The notes under the pieces were generated by a model, which was not told where the DNA came from, did no database searches, and was given only the letters and a program-made list of their open reading frames with translations. This document shows, piece after piece, positions 1 to 6,808 of a DNA stretch of 25,772 bases (position 1 is the first letter of the stretch; every line of letters starts with the position of its first letter). The DNA comes from an uncultured Clostridia bacterium (GTDB lineage Bacteria > Bacillota > Clostridia > TANB77 > CAG-508), in contig CALYAH010000116.1 of the NCBI GenBank assembly GCA_944393455.1, positions 1-25,772 of the forward strand, given 5' to 3'. Both the position numbers and the translations under genes were made by a program.

Positions 1-1485
1 CAATTTGTAGGAGAAGATTTTGAAATAAATGCTGATACTATTACAGGAACTATTATACTACCAGAAAATGCAACTAATATAGAAGATATTAAAGTATGGG
101 GACATACCGAAGGGTTAAATGGAGAAATTTATGCCACTGATTTAAATAGAATTGAATTTAAAATAGACAATTTTAATGCAGGAAGATTTGTAGAAGTAAG
201 AACTTTATTCCCAACTCAAATGATAATGTCAGCTACAAGAGGAGAGAATAGAACAATCTTAGACGACGTGACTCGTGAAGAAACAACCTGGGCAAATGAG
301 GCAAATACAAGAAGAACAAGGAGAACTTTTTTCAAAACAGCAGTAACTGTAATAACTAATATAATACTAATTTTAGTATCTATAAAATTTATTAAAAATA
401 TCATAAAAAAAGTAAAAGGATTAAAAGGAAAAGAAAAATTAAAACCAACAGAAGAAATTATTTATTATAGAGAAATGCCAAGAGAAGGTGCAACACCATC
501 AGAGGCTGTTTACATGTATAAAAAACTAAAAGGAGATTTGTTAGGAACAGATATAGGTAAAATATTTTCAGCTACTTTATTAGACTTGAATTTAAAAAAG
601 ATAATTGATTTCGAAGTTACTAAAGATGAGAAAAATAAAGAAGTTATTAAAATAAAACTTTTAGATAAAGAAGGAAGCATTATAGAAGAAAACAAAGATG
701 AAAAAGCAATATTTGAATTTTTAGTATCAGCTTTTAAGGAAAAAGAAGAAATTACAGTAAAGGACTTACAAAAACATATAAAACGTTCTTCTAGTAAAAT
801 TTTATCTTTACAAGAGTCTATCAATAAAGGTACTAAATTTGGTTTAAGAAAAAATAAATTGATAGATAAAAATGAAGAAGAAGGATATAAAAAGCTAGTT
901 GGAGCACAAAGTAAATATATAGTAACTCTTATTTTTAGTATAGTATTTGGAGCGGCATTTTGTGAAGCGTTTAGCATATATCTATTAGTCGGATTAATAC
1001 CACTTATAATATTTGCGTTGATTAATTTAATTTTAACTGGTATTCAAATGTCAAAATTAAATGTGTTTACACAAGAAGGTGTTAATGAATCAGAAAAATG
1101 GAAGGGCCTAAAAAAATATATGGAAGAATTTTCTATGTTAGATAAAAGAGAAGTACCTGAAATTGTAATATGGGAGAAATTTTTAGTATATGCAACTGCG
1201 TTTGGAATTGCAGATAAAGTTTTAAAACAACTAAAAATTGTGTACCCAGATATAGAAAATACAATAGATGTTAATACATATTCTTATATGTACTTAATGA
1301 TGCATACAGACTTTTCAAGTAGTTTTTCTAATTCTATTAGTAGCTCAATGTCATCAGCTTATTCGTCAGCTTCAGGCGGAGGCGGAGGATTCTCTGGCGG
1401 TGGCGGCGGAGGCCGGTGGCCGGAGGCGGTGGTGGAGGTAGATAAAACCTCTACTAAAATCAATAATACAAAAAGGAGAAATTGA
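1..1485 (+). CDS. DUF2207 domain membrane protein, 5' end missing
   Basis: The reading frame is open from base 1, so the start lies upstream; 494 residues are visible. The first 75 or so residues, up to VRTLFP, look like the end of the extracellular DUF2207 domain. A membrane segment follows at about residues 112-134, then a charged cytoplasmic stretch, a hydrophobic double segment near 300-345, and a Ser-rich then Gly-rich tail. This order is typical of DUF2207 proteins, whose biochemical role is unknown to me. The tail reads GGGGGFSGGGGGGRWPEAVV and runs on for 29 residues of unrelated sequence. In another frame the same DNA encodes a Gly run ending GGGGGR with TAA at 1443-1445, so a small indel in the GC-rich tract is likely. 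The next gene begins 1 base after the stop, with its ribosome binding site inside this gene, so the two are probably co-transcribed. Confidence 0.8.
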   Translation, partial: QFVGEDFEINADTITGTIILPENATNIEDIKVWGHTEGLNGEIYATDLNRIEFKIDNFNAGRFVEVRTLFPTQMIMSATRGENRTILDDVTREETTWANEANTRRTRRTFFKTAVTVITNIILILVSIKFIKNIIKKVKGLKGKEKLKPTEEIIYYREMPREGATPSEAVYMYKKLKGDLLGTDIGKIFSATLLDLNLKKIIDFEVTKDEKNKEVIKIKLLDKEGSIIEENKDEKAIFEFLVSAFKEKEEITVKDLQKHIKRSSSKILSLQESINKGTKFGLRKNKLIDKNEEEGYKKLVGAQSKYIVTLIFSIVFGAAFCEAFSIYLLVGLIPLIIFALINLILTGIQMSKLNVFTQEGVNESEKWKGLKKYMEEFSMLDKREVPEIVIWEKFLVYATAFGIADKVLKQLKIVYPDIENTIDVNTYSYMYLMMHTDFSSSFSNSISSSMSSAYSSASGGGGGFSGGGGGGRWPEAVVEVDKTSTKINNTKRRN

Positions 1486-1486
1486 T

Positions 1487-3214
1487 ATGGAACAAGATAA
1501 AATAAAAAAAGTATATGAAATATTAAATAATATACCAGTAACTCTCGAAAATGCAGATATTATAGAGGAAATAAAACAAGAATTGTTAAATAATAATTAT
1601 ATAGATGCATTAAAAAAGATAGAAAAACTAGGTAAGATGAAAAAGGAAGAAGAAAAGAAACCTAAAACAAAGAAAAACGAAAAACAAGAAGAAAAAAAAG
1701 AAGGAATATACCCTAAAAAACTAAGTAATAAGGAATTAGAACATATTTATATGGGGCTTTTATTGACAGATCCAAAATTAATCGTTAAATATTATTTTCT
1801 ATACGAAGATTGCTATTTTGAAGACGAAGCTATACTAAATGCGTACAAAAGCATATTATTTACAGAAGGTGGCACATATACACCTGAAATTGCTAAAAAT
1901 AATTTTAATTTTGCCAGAGATACAGAAGAGGCATTTAGATTTAAAAGTGAATTAAAAGCAAAAGTGGAAGATAAAAAATACAACATGGAAAAAATATATG
2001 TAGAATTAAGAAAACTATTTGTTTTAAGAAAAAATTATTTAGCTATTCCAATTCAAAGCATACAAGAACGTATAGTAGAAATTACAGATTATATTTTATA
2101 TGACAAAATGTCTATTGAAGAAGTAGAAAGTGCAGTTGTACAAGTAAGTGACACAGAGAAATTTAAAAGAGCAGTTTTAAATAGAAATTTAACTACTTTT
2201 TTAGAAATGGGAGATAATAATTTACGAAATGGACTTGCACTACCTTTTCCTATTTTAAATAGTGTATTTAAAGGTATAAGAAAAGGAGAAACAATGGCAT
2301 TTGCTATGCCATCAAACTCTGGTAAAAGTAGATTTACTATTGATGTAGCAGCACATACAGCATTAGTACATAAGAAAAAAGTATTAATTATATCAAACGA
2401 AATGTCAGAAGAAAAAATGAGACTTTGTTTAATTACTACAATATTAAACAATAAAGCAATTCAAGAATTACATGGTCAAAAACTTAGTAAAACAGAAGGA
2501 GAATTATTAGAATTTAAATTTAGACCAGATAATCCAAAAAAAGTGGAAGTAGATGATGATGGATTTATTCTTAGAAAGAAAGGTGAAAAACAAGGAGATT
2601 TTGTAAAAAGACTTACAGAAGAATCGTCAGAATTTAGGAAAACAATTGCAGTTACAGATTGGATTGACAAAGAGCTAAACAATTCTATTCACTTTATTAA
2701 CATAACAGATCATACAAATGATGAACTAAAGAAAGTAATTATGAATTATTACTATAAAGAGCAAATAGAATATGTATTTTATGACACTCTAAAAACAGAT
2801 ACAGCTAATATAGGAATAGGAGAAGAGTTAAAGAAAACGGCTACTATTCTTTCAAATTTAGCACAAAATTTCAACTTATATATTTGTTCTACCTTACAAT
2901 TGGCAGAAAGTAATACATTACCAGTTAATTTAAATGTAAACGATTTAGCTGTTAGTAGAACCGTAAAAGAGGTTTTAGACACATTGTGTTTAATCAAACA
3001 AATTAATCGTGATACATTAGACAATTATGAATATTCTTTAAACGAAGTAGACACTAAATTTTTTAATTTAAAGAAGTATGAAGACCCAGATGTAAGATAT
3101 TATGCTTGTGTTGTAGATAAAAATAGAGTAGGAGCAAAACCAACTTTATTATTCCGTTTGAATTTAGCTTATAATGTTTGGGAAGAATTAGGATATTTAA
3201 GATTAAAACAATAA
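1487..3214 (+). CDS. DnaB-like RecA-fold ATPase
   Basis: 575 residues. The N-terminal third is helical, with a Lys/Glu-rich stretch at about residues 45-75. The RecA-like core starts near residue 250 with GIRKGETMAFAMPSNSGKSR. Its P-loop A273-S281 has the DnaB-like context, although the first glycine of a classic Walker A is replaced. A Walker B-like strand YVFYD ends at D433, and ICSTLQL follows where DnaB proteins have their Q-containing strand. About 80 extra residues sit between Walker A and B. It is longer than a replicative DnaB (about 440-460 aa) and I see no canonical DnaB N-terminal domain, so I call it DnaB-like, not DnaB. AAGGAG precedes ATG 1487 at good spacing. It forms an apparent operon with the DUF2207 gene. 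A phage- or plasmid-type helicase paralogue is the main alternative. Confidence 0.7.
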   Translation: MEQDKIKKVYEILNNIPVTLENADIIEEIKQELLNNNYIDALKKIEKLGKMKKEEEKKPKTKKNEKQEEKKEGIYPKKLSNKELEHIYMGLLLTDPKLIVKYYFLYEDCYFEDEAILNAYKSILFTEGGTYTPEIAKNNFNFARDTEEAFRFKSELKAKVEDKKYNMEKIYVELRKLFVLRKNYLAIPIQSIQERIVEITDYILYDKMSIEEVESAVVQVSDTEKFKRAVLNRNLTTFLEMGDNNLRNGLALPFPILNSVFKGIRKGETMAFAMPSNSGKSRFTIDVAAHTALVHKKKVLIISNEMSEEKMRLCLITTILNNKAIQELHGQKLSKTEGELLEFKFRPDNPKKVEVDDDGFILRKKGEKQGDFVKRLTEESSEFRKTIAVTDWIDKELNNSIHFINITDHTNDELKKVIMNYYYKEQIEYVFYDTLKTDTANIGIGEELKKTATILSNLAQNFNLYICSTLQLAESNTLPVNLNVNDLAVSRTVKEVLDTLCLIKQINRDTLDNYEYSLNEVDTKFFNLKKYEDPDVRYYACVVDKNRVGAKPTLLFRLNLAYNVWEELGYLRLKQ

Positions 3215-3224
3215 ATAAAAATAT

Positions 3225-3255
3225 AGTAGTAGGCGGAAGAATTCTGCCTACTACT
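3225..3255 (-). terminator. Hairpin terminator between convergent genes
   Basis: AGTAGTAGGC at 3225-3234 pairs perfectly with GCCTACTACT at 3246-3255 (10 bp, 11-nt loop). On the minus strand the stem is followed by a T-rich tract (ATATTTTTATT), which fits termination of the zinc-ribbon gene. On the plus strand only a weak T tract follows, so it may also slow transcription from the ATPase gene. Confidence 0.65.
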
Positions 3256-3282
3256 TGTTGGTGACTATTAAGTGAATCATTT

Positions 3283-3516
3283 TTAAAGATTAATAAATTC
3301 TGATTTAAGAGTATAATCTTTTCCAGTAGAGACTACTGGAACAACAGAATCATCCCTAAAGAGTTTCCTAATATCTTCATCACTTAAAATTGTACGAAAA
3401 TGTAAACCACATTTCTTACATGTAACACTTGTGCATTCATCCAAACGCATATATAATGTATTAACTACTCTATTTCTTTGGCCACAGCTTGGACAGAATG
3501 TAATTAGTTTTACCAT
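3283..3516 (-). CDS. Small zinc-ribbon protein
   Basis: 77 residues. Two CxxC knuckles, C8-x2-C11 (FCPSCGQRN) and C33-x2-C36 (CKKCG), make a four-cysteine zinc ribbon, with an additional C28. The C-terminal half (SDEDIRKLF) is short and polar. GGAGGAGA lies 5 bases before the ATG, and a strong promoter lies at 3570-3598 on the same strand, so I consider the gene real despite its size. Such ribbons can bind nucleic acid or be small regulators, but nothing here fixes the function. It is convergent with the ATPase gene and divergent from the peroxiredoxin gene. Confidence 0.7.
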   Translation of the reverse strand: MVKLITFCPSCGQRNRVVNTLYMRLDECTSVTCKKCGLHFRTILSDEDIRKLFRDDSVVPVVSTGKDYTLKSEFINL

Positions 3517-3569
3517 AAAGTCTCCTCCGTTTCTGTATATCCTTTTGGATTGTTATAGTCACATGAATA

Positions 3570-3598
3570 ATTATAGCATATCAAATTGTTTTGTGCAA
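3570..3598 (-). promoter_or_regulatory. Sigma-A-type promoter of the zinc-ribbon gene
   Basis: Reading the minus strand, TTGCAC (3598-3593) and TATAAT (3575-3570) are separated by exactly 17 bp, about 55 bp upstream of the start codon. Confidence 0.7.
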
Positions 3599-3657
3599 AG
3601 AAATTAACAAAATAAATCTTCTTTCATAATATATAAAAAGAAAGGAGATTTATTTTT

Positions 3658-3819
3658 ATGGATTATGAATTAATGATGAATGGAAATGTAAAAATAGGAC
3701 AAAAAGCACCAGGTTTTGAAGCTGTGACAACTTTTGGAAATATAAAATTGGATGATTATAAAGGTAAATGGTTGATACTATTTTCGCATCCAGGAGATTT
3801 TACCCCCGTAAAGTCTTAA
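3658..3819 (+). pseudogene. Peroxiredoxin, 5' fragment (interrupted by element)
   Basis: An ATG after AAAGGAGATT opens 51 codons of a thiol peroxidase of the AhpC/TSA (Prx6-like) family: VKIGQKAPGFEAVTTFG, then WLILFSHPGDFTPV. That is the strand and loop leading straight to the peroxidatic cysteine of the PGDFTPVCTTE motif. After GTA at 3808-3810 the frame enters foreign sequence and stops after two codons (Lys-Ser-stop). The missing continuation, Cys-Thr-Thr-Glu onward, is found at 9916 in a compatible frame. As it stands the product is 53 residues with no catalytic cysteine, so it should be inactive. The break is recombinational, with the junction inside a 9-bp repeat shared by both fragments. 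Confidence 0.93.
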
Positions 3820-3826
3820 TCTTTGG
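3802..3826 (+). other. attL: left junction of the integrated element
   Basis: The core ACCCCCGTA (3802-3810) is the last sequence belonging to the peroxiredoxin gene. It is followed by the element arm AAGT-4 nt-ATCTTTGG (3811-3826), which is the inverted complement of the arm at the right end (CCAAAGAT-4 nt-ACTT, 9890-9905). Confidence 0.85.
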
Positions 3827-3888
3827 ATGAATAAATTTTATAAAAATAAATACACTAATATTAGTAGATAGAAAATTTAATGTCGTAC

Positions 3889-3918
3889 TTGACAATATCA
3901 AGTATAAGATGTTATACT
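3889..3918 (+). promoter_or_regulatory. Promoter of the abiF-associated RNA
   Basis: Consensus TTGACA (3889-3894) and TATACT (3913-3918) with an 18-bp spacer. The predicted transcript would start near 3925, at the first base of the tandem-hairpin RNA, about 105 bp upstream of abiF. The 3827-3888 stretch between the att arm and this promoter is AT-rich and contains no recognisable gene. Confidence 0.7.
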
Positions 3919-3924
3919 ATCTAC

Positions 3925-4011
3925 AGTAGATCAGTACTTCAGAGATCCTACGGGGCTGAAGTCGGAATAGATTAGTACCTCGTGTAACCTTAGGTTCCGA
4001 GGTCTTTTCTT
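3925..4011 (+). ncRNA. abiF-type structured RNA: two tandem hairpin units ending in a terminator
   Basis: Two units of about 41 nt follow each other (3928-3968 and 3969-4009). Each begins AGATYAGTAC and then folds. Unit 1 pairs ACTTCAG (3936-3942) with CTGAAGT (3956-3962). Unit 2 pairs ACCTCG (3977-3982) with CGAGGT (3998-4003), with an inner AACCT/AGGTT stem, and is followed by CTTTTCTT, which makes it terminator-like. Stem bases differ between units in a way that keeps pairing (TTC/GAA against CTC/GAG). AbiF-family genes are known to be preceded by a structured RNA (the abiF RNA motif), proposed to be an RNA antitoxin. The repeat-plus-terminator layout also recalls type III toxin-antitoxin loci. 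The RNA lies directly upstream of the abiF ribosome binding site. Confidence 0.72.
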
Positions 4012-4030
4012 ACAAAATAGGAGGTAATTA

Positions 4031-4943
4031 TTGGAAAAAGAATTCAAAACAATAAATGAGCAAATAGAATTGTTAAAAAACAGAAACCTGAACATAGAAA
4101 ATGTAGCCATGGCTAGAGAAATATTATTAAACAATAACTATTATTATTTGATAAATGGGTATAAAGACTTATTCTTAAATAAAAATAGTAGAGAAGAAAA
4201 ATTTACTAATGAAGCTACTCTAGAAGAAATTTATAGTTTATACGAATTTGATAGAAAAATAAGAATTATATTTTTAGAATACATTTTATTAGTGGAAAGA
4301 AAAATTGATACCTATATAGCATATGAATTCTCAAAAAATTATGGTCATAAAAATTATTTGATTCCAGAAAATTTTAATAATTCAAATAAAAATAGAGAAT
4401 TAATTCTTAAATTTATAGATGATATTAATCTTGAAATATCCCATCAATACAAAAATTCCAATAAGATGATTAGGCATTAAATATATCCCTTTATGGGTAT
4501 TGGTTAGAATTTTATCTTTTGGAAAAGTTTCAAAATTTTATAGTTTTATGAAGCAAAAAGAACAAAATAATATAAGTAGAAAATTTAATATACAAAGTGA
4601 AACGCTAAAGGTATATTTAATAAACCTAGGCAATGTACGAAATATATGTGCGCATGATGAAAAACTATACGATGTTAGATTAAAAAATAGAATAAATATT
4701 ACTGATTATCACAGACAATTAAAGTTAACAAGAAAAGATAATAAAATTGCATATGCAACCAGAGATTTATTTTCTGTAATAATTATATTAAAAATATTGT
4801 TAGAAAAAGATTTGTTTAATGAATTTTATTATAATATTAGTGAAAAAATAGAAAGATTAGAAACTCAACTTTTTACGATAAAAATAGATAAAGTCTTATA
4901 TAAGATGGGATTTCCTAAAAATTATAGAAATTTATTTAAATGA
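4031..4943 (+). pseudogene. abiF: AbiF/AbiD-like (Abi_2) HEPN toxin gene, frameshifted
   Basis: TTG at 4031 follows AGGAGG by 6 bases. The first frame (4031-4480) gives INEQIELLKNRNLNIENVAM, then YYYLINGYKDLF and LYEFDRKIRII, all typical of the Abi_2 family (abortive infection, predicted HEPN ribonuclease). It stops after MIRH. The protein then continues in another frame from 4479 (KYIPLWVLVRILSFGKVSKFYSF) to 4943, including the HEPN motif R-N-I-C-A-H at 4638-4655. Aligned to the family, the break is best explained by 2 bases lost after the His codon (about 4477-4479). Joined, the protein would be about 305 residues, a normal length. The structured RNA just upstream is its likely antitoxin. 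The gene is either inactivated or carries an assembly indel; programmed frameshifting is less likely because no slippery heptamer is evident. Confidence 0.8.
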
Positions 4944-5272
4944 TGTATATTTTGCCAAGTGATATACTAATCTTTGGGCAGATAAATAAATCTTGAAAAT
5001 GATGGACATTCTTGATATAATTTGCTCAAGACATATTATAAATGTATGGACACAGGAGATGTTAAAATGGATGAAGAATATGTAGAAAAAATAAAACTGA
5101 TAAAGGGAATATACTTAAAAAGAGTTTTGTATGGTTTAAAAGCAAAGAAATGATAAAAAAATTAAAAAGACAAAGGTATTGACTTGGAGCTAAGTCCAAG
5201 GTATATAAATAAGTGTAGATAGAACATAAATGAAACACAAGAAGAAATAATAAAAAGTTAGGAGGAATAAAA
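4944..5272 (+). other. Degenerate spacer between abiF and the reductase remnant
   Basis: No intact gene is recognised. A second copy of the element-end decamer TAATCTTTGG lies at 4968-4977. A 28-codon reading frame from ATG 5067 (begins MDEEYVEKIKLIKG) shows no family resemblance that I can support; it may be the tail of a decayed regulator. The MerR-type promoter at 5179-5209 lies in this stretch. Confidence 0.5.
5179..5209 (+). promoter_or_regulatory. MerR-family-type promoter with 19-bp spacer and dyad operator
   Basis: TTGACT (5179-5184) and TATAAA (5204-5209) are separated by 19 bp, and the 18-bp dyad CTTGGAGCTAAGTCCAAG (5183-5200) overlaps the -35 and fills most of the spacer. Long-spacer promoters carrying this CTTGGA...TCCAAG dyad are the classic targets of MerR-family activators controlling aldehyde or redox-stress reductases. 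The gene downstream is an aldo/keto reductase remnant. No intact MerR gene is visible nearby. Confidence 0.75.
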
Positions 5273-5484
5273 ATGAAATATTTAGGAGAAGAAATTAAAA
5301 AGTTAGGGTTTGGACTAATGAGACTTCCAAAAAAGGACGAAAAAATCGACATAGAACAAACTAAAATCATGGTTGACAAATAACTATTGTGCAAAAGTAT
5401 GTCCAATGAAAATAGGAATATTGCCCACAACATATAAAAATAAGAGAAGAGCTTGAAAAGGCAACTAAAGCATTAGAAATTTAG
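5273..5484 (+). pseudogene. Aldo/keto reductase with large internal deletion
   Basis: After AGGAGG, ATG 5273 opens MKYLGEEIKKLGFGLMRLPK, the start of a ferredoxin-like aldo/keto reductase (GFGxMRLP motif). The frame stops at 5381-5383, after 36 residues. Immediately downstream come pieces of the same family's C-terminus in shifting frames: NYCAKVCPMKI, which matches the last cysteines of the 4Fe-4S motif, then IREELEKATKALEI with TAG at 5482-5484. About 300 central residues, including the catalytic Tyr, are missing, and small indels have accumulated at the joint. This is a clear remnant, still behind its promoter and ribosome binding site. Confidence 0.8.
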
Positions 5485-5587
5485 TAGAATGACAAAGATT
5501 AAAATTATTTCAAAAGGTTTATAATGTTATAAAGTGGTTTATAGGTAACCATATTAAAACCTAAATATAAAAAAAGGAATGATGAAA

Positions 5588-6469
5588 ATGGAAAAATCAA
5601 AAGTTTATTTTACAAAAGAGATTACACCAGAGGCGGTAGTAAAAATTTATGAAAAATTAGGAGTAAGTTTACCAGGAAAAGTAGCTGTAAAATTACATTC
5701 AGGAGAACAAGGAAATCAAAATTACTTAAGACCAGAATTTGTAAAACCAATAGTAGAACATGTTAATGGAACAGTAGTAGAATGTAATACAGCATATGGA
5801 GGAGCTAGAAATTCAACTGAAAAACATAAAAAATTATTAGAAGAGCATAATTGGAATAAATATTTTGATGTAGACTTAATGGACGAAGAAGGTCCAGACA
5901 AAGTACTAAAAATTGAAAATGGAAAAATTTTAAAAGAAAATTATGTAGGAAAAAATATTGATAAATATGACTCAATGTTAGTTTTATCACATTTTAAAGG
6001 ACATCCAATGGGAGGATATGGTGGAGCATTAAAACAATTATCAATAGGTGTGGCTTCATCAGAAGGAAAAGCTTGGATTCATTCAGCAGGAAATAGCAAA
6101 GATCAATATACAATATGGGATAACCTACCAGAACAAAATAAATTTTTAGAATCAATGGCTGACAGTGCTTCTTCAGTTCATAATTTATTTAAAGGAAAAA
6201 TTGCATATATTAGTGTGATGAAAAATCTATCAGTAGATTGTGATTGCTGTGCTGTGGCAGAAGATCCTTGTATGCAAGATATCGGAATTTTAGCTAGTTT
6301 AGACCCAATCGCAATAGACCAAGCTTGTATAGATTTAGTATATAACTCAAATGATCCAGGAAGAGACCATTTTGTAGAGAGAGTGGAAAGACAAAATGGA
6401 ATTCATACAATAGAGGCAGCAGCAGAACTTGGATTTGGAACAAGAGAATATGAATTAATAAATGTATAA
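5588..6469 (+). CDS. DUF362 domain protein
   Basis: About 293 residues, starting MEKSKVYFTKEIT. The body contains GKVAVKLHSGEQGNQNYLRP, TVVECNTAYGG, a central LSHFKGHPMGGYGGALKQLS and a cysteine cluster DCDCC near residue 217 followed by D-P-C, all typical of DUF362 proteins. These are often found with ferredoxin-type proteins; the biochemical role is not established. ATG 5588 is preferred because AAAAAGGA ends 9 bases before it; the in-frame ATGs at 5579 and 5582 sit on the ribosome binding site. It is intact, unlike the reductase remnant upstream, which may once have been its partner. It looks like cargo of the element. Confidence 0.82.
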   Translation: MEKSKVYFTKEITPEAVVKIYEKLGVSLPGKVAVKLHSGEQGNQNYLRPEFVKPIVEHVNGTVVECNTAYGGARNSTEKHKKLLEEHNWNKYFDVDLMDEEGPDKVLKIENGKILKENYVGKNIDKYDSMLVLSHFKGHPMGGYGGALKQLSIGVASSEGKAWIHSAGNSKDQYTIWDNLPEQNKFLESMADSASSVHNLFKGKIAYISVMKNLSVDCDCCAVAEDPCMQDIGILASLDPIAIDQACIDLVYNSNDPGRDHFVERVERQNGIHTIEAAAELGFGTREYELINV

Positions 6470-6548
6470 TAAAATTAAAACAAAAGAAATTTATACAGTT
6501 TTTTCTGCATAATATTTATTAAGAACGATGGCAAAGGAGTTAAGTAAT

Positions 6549-6764
6549 ATGCAAATTACTTCTAATGAAATCACAAATAATAAATATATGCAGATTTATT
6601 TAACTGAAGAAGAATTAAAAGAACAAGAAACACAAGATAAAATAAAAGAATATAAAAAGCAAAAGTATAATGTGGGAATATTTATAACAGGAAATGAGAA
6701 TTATCCCGAAGTTCTCAAAAAAATAATTACAAAACAAGTTGAATTATCAGACGATGAAATCTAA
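6549..6764 (+). CDS. Small protein upstream of the serine recombinase
   Basis: 71 residues from ATG 6549, preceded by AAAGGAG at good spacing; an in-frame ATG at 6528 lies upstream of that site and is less likely. The sequence (NKYMQIYLTEEELKEQE, then KYNVGIFITGNENYPEVLKK) is charged, soluble and without cysteines. I do not recognise a named family, but small ORFs in this position commonly precede serine recombinase genes in Clostridia. Its stop overlaps by 11 bp the better upstream start of the recombinase (ATG 6754), which suggests translational coupling and a role in controlling recombinase synthesis or activity. Confidence 0.6.
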   Translation: MQITSNEITNNKYMQIYLTEEELKEQETQDKIKEYKKQKYNVGIFITGNENYPEVLKKIITKQVELSDDEI

Positions 6765-6808
6765 CATAGACAATAAGGAATATCAGGAAAAAGAAGGAAA
6801 AATTAGAA

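Noticed and set aside
5062..5433. 123-aa minus-strand reading frame
   Set aside because: It lies opposite the reductase remnant and its promoter. The sequence is hydrophobic and low-complexity with no family resemblance, and the plus-strand remnant explains the DNA.
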